Part shown: positions 1 to 6,694 of the stretch, in pieces
How the letters are laid out: every line of letters starts with the position of its first letter
How positions within the stretch are numbered: the first letter of the stretch is position 1
Origin: JAVBTR01 sp031556065
Lineage (GTDB): Bacteria; Bacillota; Clostridia; Christensenellales; Aristaeellaceae
Length of the DNA: 17,853 nt
Assembly (NCBI GenBank): GCA_031556065.1
Contig: JAVBTR010000057.1
Span: forward strand, 1 to 17,853
Direction: 5' to 3'
The notes under the pieces: generated by a model
The model's input: the letters and a program-made list of their open reading frames with translations, nothing else
What the model was told of the DNA's origin: nothing
The model's database searches: none
Made by a program: the position numbers and the translations under genes

Positions 1-92
1 AACGCAATACTATGACAATAGATTGCGTCCCCATCCAATTTGGGGAGGGGAGCATGCGGATCGGCAAAGATTTCGCCAACGATGCCGCCCAA
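1..92 (-). other. Start of a structured leader RNA cut by the window edge
   Basis: Downstream of the promoter at 95-124 the predicted transcript begins near base 88 and runs off the left edge. It can form two hairpins. One is CCCCA paired with TGGGG (29-33 with 41-45). The other, 2-28, pairs ACGCAAT with ATTGCGT and continues through C-G and TAT/ATA around a single bulge to a 4-base loop. A short open frame (3-92) also exists, but it could only begin at TTG and has no suitable ribosome binding site, so I read this as untranslated leader. Whether the second hairpin is a terminator or attenuator depends on bases outside the window. Confidence 0.35.
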
Positions 93-94
93 GG

Positions 95-124
95 ATTATG
101 TTTGATATTTTCCTACCTTGACAA
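95..124 (-). promoter_or_regulatory. Sigma-A-type promoter for a gene beyond the left edge
   Basis: On the minus strand, TTGTCA (119-124) and CATAAT (95-100) are separated by 18 bases. Each hexamer matches consensus at 5 of 6 positions. The site lies after the end of the PTS-like gene and points out of the window. Transcription would start near 87-89. Confidence 0.5.
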
Positions 125-129
125 ACCTC

Positions 130-178
130 TTCCCCATTTAAGGGATGCATCCCTTAAAAATCCTCTATTTTTTACTGC
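130..178 (-). repeat. Solo copy of the AAGGG/CCCTT hairpin repeat
   Basis: A perfect 22-base palindrome (137-158) forms an 8-bp stem, TTTAAGGG with CCCTTAAA, around the hexaloop ATGCAT. It is flanked by GAGGATT on one side and TGGGG on the other, with CGCAGTAA further out. The same layout occurs at both ends of the element at 7814-8137, and the flank here is closest to that element's right end (CGCAGTAAgAAcAGgGGATT there). It follows the PTS-like gene by about 25 bases in transcript order, but no U-tract follows on the minus strand, so it is not a standard terminator. Confidence 0.55.
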
Positions 179-182
179 GCCA

Positions 183-1244
183 TTACAAATCCAATTTCAG
201 ATCGTTTTGTTTGATCCAGCCGATTTTCCGAAGAGGCATGGCGATAAGCCAGGTCAGCACCGCTGGAAGAATAAAGCAAATGAGCACCAAGGCCATCCAG
301 TCCATAGGGGTAATCGCTGCTTTGCTGCCGGCAGCCACATCGCTGACCCAGCCGGTATAAACCCCGATTTGCCCTACCAGTCCGCAGGTCCCCATGCCGG
401 AGGCAATAGCGGCGCCATTCATTTTAAGCTGGAAAAGGCAAGTGGCCAAAGGCCCGGTAATGGCGGAAGCCAGCGTAGGCGGAAGCCACACCTTGGGGTT
501 TTTCACAATATTCCCCATCTGAATCATGGACGTGCCCAGGCCTTGGGCAAAAAGGCCGCCCCAGCGGTTTTCGCGAAAGCTCATCACTGCGAAGCCGATC
601 ATCTGGGCACAGCAGCCGGCCACAGCCGCGCCGCCAGCCAAGCCTGTCAGGCCCAAGGCCGCACAGATCGCGGCAGAGGAGATTGGCAGTGTCAGCGCTA
701 CGCCTACCAAAACGGAAACGATAATGCCCATAAAGAAGGGCTGCAACTCCGTAGCCCACATAATAGCGCGACCAACCGCATCCGCTGCTGCACCGATAGC
801 CGGGGCGCAGGCAATGGCCACCAAGCCGCCCACCAGCACCGTAACGCCAGGGGTGACAATAATATCCACCTTGGTTTCCTTGGAAACCGCTTTGCCAAAT
901 TCGGCCGCCACCACAGTAACAACCAGCACTGCCAAAGGGCCGCCGGCACCGCCCAAGGTATTGGCCGCAACACCTACCCCTGCCAGTGAAAACAACACCA
1001 GGGGCGGGCATTTAAGGGCATAGCCAATGGCCACCGCCATAGCAGGGCCCGTAGCGCCCTTGGCATATCCGGCAATCTGCGTAAGCACCGGGATGCCGAA
1101 CTGGTCCCCCAGGGTGCCCAAAATGGTGCCGATCAAAAGCGATGCGAACAACCCCTGCGCCATGGCACCCAATGCGTCAATCCCATAACGCTTGGCAGAA
1201 AACACGATGTCCTTGCGCTTTAGAAATGCCTTAAACTTCTCCAT
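183..1244 (-). CDS. PfoR-like PTS system IIC (PTS_EIIC_2 family) membrane protein
   Basis: This 353-residue, very hydrophobic polytopic protein resembles the PTS_EIIC_2/PfoR group of sugar-permease-like proteins. The N-terminal stretch 'GAMAQGLFASLLIGTILGTL' (about residues 26-45) and many Gly/Ala-rich segments are typical. No IIA or IIB domain, phosphorylatable His/Cys domain or soluble PTS partner is visible here, so transport by phosphorylation is not shown; some relatives have been treated as regulators. I chose the ATG at 1244 because AGGAGG lies 6 bases upstream; the reading frame extends further up without a better site. It overlaps the end of the FUSC-like gene by 14 bases, which indicates translational coupling in one operon. 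Family assignment is fairly secure; substrate and role are unknown. Confidence 0.75.
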   Translation of the reverse strand: MEKFKAFLKRKDIVFSAKRYGIDALGAMAQGLFASLLIGTILGTLGDQFGIPVLTQIAGYAKGATGPAMAVAIGYALKCPPLVLFSLAGVGVAANTLGGAGGPLAVLVVTVVAAEFGKAVSKETKVDIIVTPGVTVLVGGLVAIACAPAIGAAADAVGRAIMWATELQPFFMGIIVSVLVGVALTLPISSAAICAALGLTGLAGGAAVAGCCAQMIGFAVMSFRENRWGGLFAQGLGTSMIQMGNIVKNPKVWLPPTLASAITGPLATCLFQLKMNGAAIASGMGTCGLVGQIGVYTGWVSDVAAGSKAAITPMDWMALVLICFILPAVLTWLIAMPLRKIGWIKQNDLKLDL

Positions 1245-1788
1245 GCTCGTCCTCCTCATGATGTTTTCCCAGTCGAATGGCATATTTGAAGGGCTTTTCC
1301 TCCAGCGGTGAAGGGAACAGCATATTGATCCCCACTGAAAGAGCCACCCCAACACCCGTATCAATCATGCGGGCAATGGTGTAGGAAACGAAATTGGTTT
1401 CATTCACCGTAAACAGCACCACATAAAATACCACCGTGCCCGGCTGAATGCCGCCGTCCGCCCCCAACCACTGGCCTACGATCAGAATAACCGCCAAGCC
1501 CAGGGTAAGGTATACAAAGCCCGGGATACCAAAGGTTTCATGCTTATAAAGAGGGTAAAAGGGAATGGCCACCAGCCCGCCAATAATGGAACCGACAAAG
1601 CGGTTGCCCCCATTCTTAAGCCCGGACTTCCACTGGGCCCCCATGCCAAATACCGCGCCAATACAGGCAAAGCACGGATTACGGCCTAGCAGCGAATAAA
1701 CAAATGTAACCAGACCCGCGGAGATCAAAGTCTTAATCGTGCGCATTCCCACATGAAAGGGTTTCTTCTTTGGTTTCAACGCCTGCAT
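1231..1788 (-). CDS. FUSC / aromatic acid exporter-like membrane protein
   Basis: This 185-residue integral membrane protein has about six hydrophobic segments (roughly 18-35, 38-54, 65-82, 90-108, 114-128 and 140-158). It has a basic N-terminus and a charged cytoplasmic tail (EEDEHGEV). The opening 'GMRTIKTLISAGLVTFVYSL' and 'NRFVGSIIGGLVA' match the ArAE_1/DUF939 branch of the FUSC superfamily, whose better-known relatives export aromatic acids. A GTG start at 1821 is possible, but it lies within or upstream of the predicted -10 element, so that codon would not be in the mRNA. The ATG at 1788 has AGGGG 7 bases upstream and is preferred. It is the first gene of an operon with the PTS IIC-like protein. 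Substrate is unknown. Confidence 0.72.
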   Translation of the reverse strand: MQALKPKKKPFHVGMRTIKTLISAGLVTFVYSLLGRNPCFACIGAVFGMGAQWKSGLKNGGNRFVGSIIGGLVAIPFYPLYKHETFGIPGFVYLTLGLAVILIVGQWLGADGGIQPGTVVFYVVLFTVNETNFVSYTIARMIDTGVGVALSVGINMLFPSPLEEKPFKYAIRLGKHHEEDEHGEV

Positions 1789-1821
1789 CCAATCGCCCCT
1801 AAACAATGATAACTCCGCCAC

Positions 1822-1850
1822 ATTTTAGCACGGAACGCATAGGCTTTCAA
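1822..1850 (-). promoter_or_regulatory. Promoter of the FUSC-PTS IIC operon
   Basis: TTGAAA (1845-1850) and TAAAAT (1822-1827) on the minus strand are separated by exactly 17 bases. The predicted start is near 1815, leaving a leader of about 27 bases before the ATG at 1788. The promoter sits just after the nucleotidase terminator. Confidence 0.6.
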
Positions 1851-1857
1851 GCTTTCA

Positions 1858-1893
1858 ACAAACAAAAAACAGAGCGCATTTTAGTGCGCTCTG
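1858..1893 (-). terminator. Rho-independent terminator of the 5'-nucleotidase gene
   Basis: A perfect 9-bp stem, CAGAGCGCA with TGCGCTCTG (1885-1893 with 1870-1878), has a 6-base loop. On the minus strand it is followed by TTTTTTGTT. It lies 15 bases after the stop codon. Confidence 0.88.
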
Positions 1894-1908
1894 CTTAACT
1901 TCTCTGGC

Positions 1909-3543
1909 TTATTGGATTTGGGCTTCCTCCACCGCCACGATACGGCCTTCACCGTAGGGTTCAGCGTACTGCTGGCCCACCACACCGCCCAGTTCACCGA
2001 CGATATAATCCGCAAAGGCTTGGTTATCCAAAATGACGCTATCCTGCACCAGTTTGCAGCCTGCGAACATGGTAAAGCCATCGCCGCTATCCTTGAGAAT
2101 ATAGTTGCTGCCCGCAAGGGTGTATACCTTTTCAAGGGCCAGAGGCGCACCGCCTACCAGCACGTTTTTCACCCTGTATTCGCCGCCAACGCCACTAAAA
2201 ACGCCTTTGTCATCGGTGAGCACAGAAGATTCCAGGTAGGTATGAATTTCAAAGCTCAGGCCGGACACCTGCAGAAAACCGCCAATGGGCACTGGAACAG
2301 AGCGGGAAGCAAATTCAAGGGCGTCCAGAATGGTTTGCCCTGTTACTTCCAGTACGCACAGCTCATTGCCATAGGGGCTGACTGTGATTAGATCATTGTT
2401 GGTAATATCCCCCACCGCCAGATTCGCGCGGACATTGCCGCCGTTGATAATACCAATATCCGCCCCAGTGGCATAGCGCACTGAATCCGCGTACAAATCC
2501 CCCAGGTTGGTTTCAGCCATGCGCACCACCAGGGTCGACCACTCGCCTTCTACCGCAGGGGGAATGCTGGAGAGCAGATGCACCTGGGTTTTTGCCACCA
2601 CCGTGTTCAAAAGGGCCCTGTTTTGGGCGTTGATATCCTCGACCACCTGCGCCATCCCAGGGTCCTTATAGCAGGCAATCAGCTCCGTCCCAAGGCTGCC
2701 ATCGGCTTTGATGGTAAGCTTGCCCACGTTTTGAAGCTTGGAGCCGGTGGAGGAAAGAAGCACCTCCCGGCCTTCCTTGTTCTGCACCTTTTCAGACAGG
2801 ATGACGTTATGGGAATGGCCGTCCAACACCACATCGATACCGGTGGTGTTAAGAATAAGATCGGTGGACATATAGGGCGCAGCAGAAGCTTCGATACCCA
2901 AATGGGCCAGGGCAACCACGTAATCCGCCCCTTGGGCACGGGCGGCATCCACCGCCGCTTGGACAACCCCATAGAACTTTTCGCCAGTCTCATCTTCGCA
3001 AAAACCGTAGACATATTCCCCCGCTTCGTTTTGGAAGAATTTAGGGGTAGTGGTCACCAAGGTCCAGGGGGTGCAAATGCCGACGAAGGCTATTTTTTTG
3101 CCGGCCAGTTCAAGCATTTGGTAGCTTTGAAGAACGGTCTCGCCTTTTGCAAGATCGGTAAAGTTGGCGCTGATGTAAGGGAAATCCGCCTTGGCAACCA
3201 ATTCCCCAAACCGCTCCAGGCCATAATCGAATTCATGGTTGCCCGGCACGGCCAGATCGTAGCCCATAGCGTTCATCAGTTCGATAATGGCTTCGCCTTT
3301 GGTTAAGGTGCCTACCGCTTCACCCTGAATGGCGTCGCCTATATCTACCAGCGCCACTGCGTTGCCTTCCGAAAGAAAACCGTTTTTCATGGTTGCCAAA
3401 CCAGCATAGCCGATGGCCCCATCAATGGCACAGTGAACGTCGTTGGTATAAAGGATGACAATATCGCCCTGTTCCGCCTGGGCAGTGATTCCAAGAGCGA
3501 ACACCACTATAAGGGCCATTAAAACACTGAGCAGCTTTTTCAT
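1909..3543 (-). CDS. Secreted 5'-nucleotidase / 2',3'-cyclic phosphodiesterase family
   Basis: The 544-residue protein has a Sec signal peptide (about 1-23, ending in a TAQA-type cleavage region) and then the two-domain UshA/YfkN architecture. In the metallophosphatase domain, metal ligands are visible in YTNDVH (D35, H37), GDAIQGE (D70), GNHEFDYG (N102, H103), LAHLG (H214) and GHSH (242-245). The C-terminal nucleotide-binding domain has INGGNVR (366-372) and SGDGFTMF (486-493). It should hydrolyse extracellular nucleotides to nucleosides at the cell surface. There is no LPXTG motif or C-terminal membrane anchor, so it is probably released or loosely bound. AAAGGA lies about 9 bases before the ATG. 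It has its own promoter and terminator, so it is a single-gene unit. Nucleoside release would fit with the purine-salvage gene hpt elsewhere in the window, but that link is inference. Confidence 0.9.
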   Translation of the reverse strand: MKKLLSVLMALIVVFALGITAQAEQGDIVILYTNDVHCAIDGAIGYAGLATMKNGFLSEGNAVALVDIGDAIQGEAVGTLTKGEAIIELMNAMGYDLAVPGNHEFDYGLERFGELVAKADFPYISANFTDLAKGETVLQSYQMLELAGKKIAFVGICTPWTLVTTTPKFFQNEAGEYVYGFCEDETGEKFYGVVQAAVDAARAQGADYVVALAHLGIEASAAPYMSTDLILNTTGIDVVLDGHSHNVILSEKVQNKEGREVLLSSTGSKLQNVGKLTIKADGSLGTELIACYKDPGMAQVVEDINAQNRALLNTVVAKTQVHLLSSIPPAVEGEWSTLVVRMAETNLGDLYADSVRYATGADIGIINGGNVRANLAVGDITNNDLITVSPYGNELCVLEVTGQTILDALEFASRSVPVPIGGFLQVSGLSFEIHTYLESSVLTDDKGVFSGVGGEYRVKNVLVGGAPLALEKVYTLAGSNYILKDSGDGFTMFAGCKLVQDSVILDNQAFADYIVGELGGVVGQQYAEPYGEGRIVAVEEAQIQ

Positions 3544-3559
3544 TTTTCAAATTCCTTTC

Positions 3560-3599
3560 AAAAAAATCATCCGAAAATCATTGTAGACTTTCGGATGAT
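3560..3599 (-). terminator. Terminator of the ABC export operon
   Basis: ATCATCCGAAA pairs with TTTCGGATGAT (3589-3599 with 3566-3576) in a perfect 11-bp stem with a 12-base loop. A run of seven T follows on the minus strand. It lies about 55 bases after the last gene of the export operon and only a few bases before the nucleotidase ribosome binding site. A weaker 10-bp stem with two G-T pairs (about 3612-3644) precedes it. Confidence 0.82.
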
Positions 3600-3608
3600 C
3601 CAAATCAA
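3580..3608 (-). promoter_or_regulatory. Promoter of the 5'-nucleotidase, nested in the terminator
   Basis: TTGATT (3603-3608) and TACAAT (3580-3585) on the minus strand are separated by 17 bases. The -10 hexamer lies in the loop of the terminator hairpin. Transcription would begin near 3573, inside the second arm, so nucleotidase transcripts would lack the first arm and could not form the terminator. Confidence 0.6.
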
Positions 3609-3652
3609 GCCTTTCGCACGGAAACCAGCTTTGGCCGCACGAAATGCAACTA

Positions 3653-4729
3653 TTACGGCGTAACGGTTTCCAAGGTCTGAACGGTTACGTTTAAACCAAG
3701 ACGGGTATTGGTATCGGGTTCAAAGGTAACGTAGGCGGTATAGTTGGTAACGCTGGTAGAGCTATCCACTTCGCCAGTGGAAGAAATCCAGCCCACAACA
3801 CCTTGTGTCTTAAGGCCGTCTTTCCAGTTGAACTCCACTTCCACCGCGTCCCCCGCCTTAAGCAAATCCAGGTCTGCTTCGGGAACCGTTACAGCAATCC
3901 AAAGGTTTTTATTTTCATATACAGTAACAGCCGCTTCACCCTTTGTAACAGTGCCGCCGACACTTACATTGACGCTGGCCACCACGCCGTCCACATTGCT
4001 CTTGATTTCGCTGCTGGAAGAAACCATGCCCTCGAACTCGCCTGTTAAGGTTTCAAAAAGCAGATCGCCCTTTTGAACCTGATCCCCGGCGTTAACGTGC
4101 ATCTTTACAATGCTGCCGGTGCCGGTCACGGCAATGGGGTCTGTTTTAGCAACCGTGCCCCGGCCTAAGCGGGATGCGTTGGTATAAGCGCTGTCCCGGT
4201 AAATGACAACCGTTTCATTAATTTCAAAGATGCCCTGGGTTACTTTCACGGTGTAGGAGGAACCGCTTACGGCAGTGACCATGCCAATGCCGGTATGGGC
4301 GTTATCGCTGTAGCAGCGCAAGTATACCATTTCGCCCACAGCAATCACCCGGTTGGCATCATCGTCATACGCCTTGCTGGTGGAGGCGGAAATGGTGTAA
4401 TCTGCCACCGGCTTCATAAACAGAACGCCGCCGTAAAGGCTGTCCAGGCTGGTAACGCTGTCGCCTTCCAGGCCGAATACATACTCAATGGTGCCTGCCT
4501 GTTCGGCGTACACCTTATCGGTGTTAAGGGTGTAGAGCACATCCCCTATTTTTACCTGCTGGCCAGCAGTGACATTGACGGTTTTCACCGTGCCGCCAAT
4601 GGGCGCAAAGACACCGGTTGAGCCTTGGGCTTCGATGGTGCCGGAAAAGGAATCGCTGGCGGCCAAAGCTGTCATGGAAAAGCTCATCAGGGTTAAAACC
4701 AAGGTCAGACATAATACAAACCGTTTCAT
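3653..4729 (-). CDS. Secreted HlyD/MacA-type adaptor protein, second adaptor of the ABC export operon
   Basis: This 358-residue protein starts with a clear signal peptide (about 1-23, ALA-A). It contains two copies of the biotinyl-lipoyl-like barrel found in membrane fusion proteins, at about 36-70 (FAPIGGTVKTVNVTAGQQVK) and about 205-275, followed by a beta-barrel region (275-358). There is no long coiled-coil hairpin, as expected when no TolC-like channel has to be reached. GGAGG lies 8 bases before the ATG. It is the last gene of the operon, 34 bases after the permease. It probably sits outside the membrane and works with the MacB-like transporter; its precise role is unknown. Family-level assignment is good; an independent efflux adaptor role is also possible. 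Confidence 0.72.
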   Translation of the reverse strand: MKRFVLCLTLVLTLMSFSMTALAASDSFSGTIEAQGSTGVFAPIGGTVKTVNVTAGQQVKIGDVLYTLNTDKVYAEQAGTIEYVFGLEGDSVTSLDSLYGGVLFMKPVADYTISASTSKAYDDDANRVIAVGEMVYLRCYSDNAHTGIGMVTAVSGSSYTVKVTQGIFEINETVVIYRDSAYTNASRLGRGTVAKTDPIAVTGTGSIVKMHVNAGDQVQKGDLLFETLTGEFEGMVSSSSEIKSNVDGVVASVNVSVGGTVTKGEAAVTVYENKNLWIAVTVPEADLDLLKAGDAVEVEFNWKDGLKTQGVVGWISSTGEVDSSTSVTNYTAYVTFEPDTNTRLGLNVTVQTLETVTP

Positions 4730-4763
4730 TTCATCATCCTCCGAAAACTTTGTTTTCTAAATT

Positions 4764-5972
4764 TTACATTGCCCTTAAGGCATCAATGGGGTTGAGCATA
4801 CTGGCTTTGCGGGCGGGGGTCCAACCGAAAACAATGCCCACTGCCGCCGAGAAACCCGCGCCAAGCAAGATGGCGCCATAGGAGATTTTAAACGCCGTTC
4901 CCATAACGGAACACAGCACCAGGGATAACCCAACGCCCAAGATAATGCCCGCAATACCGCCGATCATGGCCAGGACGAAGGATTCGATCAGGAATTGGCT
5001 CTGTATCTGCCCCGGCAGCGCGCCCAGCGCTTTTTTAAGGCCAATTTCCACCTTGCGCTCCGATACGGTTGTAAGCATCATGTTCATGATCCCGATACCG
5101 CCAACCACCAGGGCGATGGAGGCAATGCCCGCCAACAGCATGGATACCATGGAAAGCATGCTGCTCATGGTGTCCTCCAGGCTGGACATGGTAAACAGGT
5201 TATAGCAATCCTCCTCGTAGCTGAACATGGAATCCAGTTTCGCTTCGATCTTTTCCGAGGCTGCTGTGGAATCCACCCCATCCTGAAGATACACGGTAAG
5301 CCCTGTGACCACGCTTTTATTGCTTAGCTTCAAGGCCGTTGTGTAGGGCATCATAATCCCGGTACTGGAAGAACCAAACCTGGACATGCTTCCCGATTCA
5401 CTGTCTTCGAATAAGCCTATCACAAGGAAGGAGCGTCCGTCAATGTAAATATTCTGGCCAAGAGGATCTGTGCCATAGAACAGGGATTCCATAATGTCTT
5501 CGGAAATGAGGCAGACGAAGCTCATGTTATCCTCGTCCAATTGATCGATGGCCCGGCCACGGATCACGGAATCCGGGTTATTGGCAAAATAAAAAGCGTT
5601 CTTACCTGCGATGCTCACGCCTGTTTCATAGGCGGTGCCCCGGGATACCCGGGAGGAAAGGGAGGTGGAAGGGGTAACACCCTTTACCTCCTCCATGGCG
5701 ATCAGTTCCTCAATATCCTCTTGGGTAAGCCCGCTTTTCACATCGTTGCCGGAAATGTTCAAGGTCATGGTGCCTGCGCCCATGGAGCTGAACGAATCGC
5801 TTAAGGAGGAAGAGAAACCGTTGATGGTGGTAATCAGCGCGATCACCGCCGTAACGCCGATCAAGATACCTAAGATGGTCAGGAAGGAGCGCATGCGGTT
5901 GTTGGCAATATTGTTCAGGGACATAATGAAGCTCTCCTTCACCATGCTCAGCTTTGCTCTTAGTTTTTTCAC
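4764..5972 (-). CDS. MacB-like ABC transporter permease (FtsX/MacB_PCD)
   Basis: The 402-residue protein has the MacB topology. Membrane segments lie at about 29-50, 275-299, 330-352 and 364-385, with a large extracytoplasmic domain (about 52-270) between the first two. Family signatures are LTILGILIGV near the first segment, ERKVEIGLKKALGA (305-318) and PARKASMLNPIDALR (386-400). Such proteins form dimers that drive export or mechanotransmission from outside the membrane rather than a classical translocation pore; substrates of Bacillota members include peptides and antimicrobials. The start is GTG and overlaps the ATPase stop as GTGA, with GGAGGGGG upstream, so translation is coupled. Confidence 0.88.
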   Translation of the reverse strand: MKKLRAKLSMVKESFIMSLNNIANNRMRSFLTILGILIGVTAVIALITTINGFSSSLSDSFSSMGAGTMTLNISGNDVKSGLTQEDIEELIAMEEVKGVTPSTSLSSRVSRGTAYETGVSIAGKNAFYFANNPDSVIRGRAIDQLDEDNMSFVCLISEDIMESLFYGTDPLGQNIYIDGRSFLVIGLFEDSESGSMSRFGSSSTGIMMPYTTALKLSNKSVVTGLTVYLQDGVDSTAASEKIEAKLDSMFSYEEDCYNLFTMSSLEDTMSSMLSMVSMLLAGIASIALVVGGIGIMNMMLTTVSERKVEIGLKKALGALPGQIQSQFLIESFVLAMIGGIAGIILGVGLSLVLCSVMGTAFKISYGAILLGAGFSAAVGIVFGWTPARKASMLNPIDALRAM

Positions 5973-6682
5973 GATACCCGCTCCCCCTCCGTCAGCACCC
6001 CGTCGATAATGTGTACCACGCGCTTGGCGTAACTGGCCACCTTCATATCGTGGGTGATCATAATAATGGTACGGCCATCCTTGTTAAGCTTTTCAAACAG
6101 CTCCATTACCTGCTTGCCGGTGTTTTGGTCCAGAGCGCCGGTGGGTTCATCGGCCAAGAGGATAGAAGGGTTTGTAACCAGCGCCCTGGCAATGGCCACC
6201 CGCTGCTGCTGGCCGCCGGATAGCTGGTTGGGGTAATGATGCATGCGGTCGTTTAAGCCTACCATGTTCAGCATTTCTTCGGCCCGCTCCCGCCGCTGTT
6301 TGGACGGAACCCCCGCGTAAATCAAGGGCAGCTCCACATTCTTAAGGGCGTCCATCCTGGCCAGCAATTGGCTGTTTTGGAAAATAAAGCCGATCTCCTG
6401 GCTGCGGATATGGGCCAGCTCCACATCGTCCAGTTCATCGATCTGCTTTCCGTGGAGGGTATACCCACCCTCGGTAGGAATATCCAGGCAGCCAATGATG
6501 TTCATTAGTGTGGATTTCCCGCTGCCGGAGGGGCCCAGGATCGAAAGGTATTCGCCCGGTTCAATATCCAAATAAATGTCTTTGAGAACGCGAAGTGTCT
6601 CATCGCCCATTTCATAATCTTTGTTAATGCCCTCCATCTTGAAAAAACAAGCTTCGGACGCAGTTATATTCTGTTCCATCAT
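5969..6682 (-). CDS. MacB-like ABC transporter ATP-binding protein
   Basis: This 237-residue ATPase has every expected motif: Walker A GPSGSGKST (50-58), Q-loop glutamine (102), signature LSGGQQQR (154-161), Walker B ILLADEP (174-180) and the H-loop histidine in ITHD (211). Length and motifs fit the LolD/MacB subfamily, which energises four-segment permeases of the neighbouring type. The start is one of two adjacent ATG codons (6682 or 6679). It begins 12 bases after the first adaptor ends and overlaps the permease start by 4 bases, so the three proteins are very likely one complex. Confidence 0.93.
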   Translation of the reverse strand: MMEQNITASEACFFKMEGINKDYEMGDETLRVLKDIYLDIEPGEYLSILGPSGSGKSTLMNIIGCLDIPTEGGYTLHGKQIDELDDVELAHIRSQEIGFIFQNSQLLARMDALKNVELPLIYAGVPSKQRRERAEEMLNMVGLNDRMHHYPNQLSGGQQQRVAIARALVTNPSILLADEPTGALDQNTGKQVMELFEKLNKDGRTIIMITHDMKVASYAKRVVHIIDGVLTEGERVS

Positions 6683-6694
6683 CTTTCACCGCCC

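Noticed and set aside
3..92. Partial minus-strand open frame at the left edge as a gene start
   Set aside because: The only available start is TTG at 90-92, directly at the predicted transcription start and with no ribosome binding site; read instead as leader RNA.
12..989. Long open frame of 325 codons on the plus strand
   Set aside because: It lies antisense to the PfoR-like gene; its translation is low-complexity (His, Gly, Asn, Ala) with no recognisable domain, as expected for the shadow of a Gly/Ala-rich membrane protein.
1789..1821. GTG start at 1821 for the FUSC-like gene
   Set aside because: It lies at the promoter -10 and before the predicted transcript start; the ATG at 1788 has AGGGG at proper distance.
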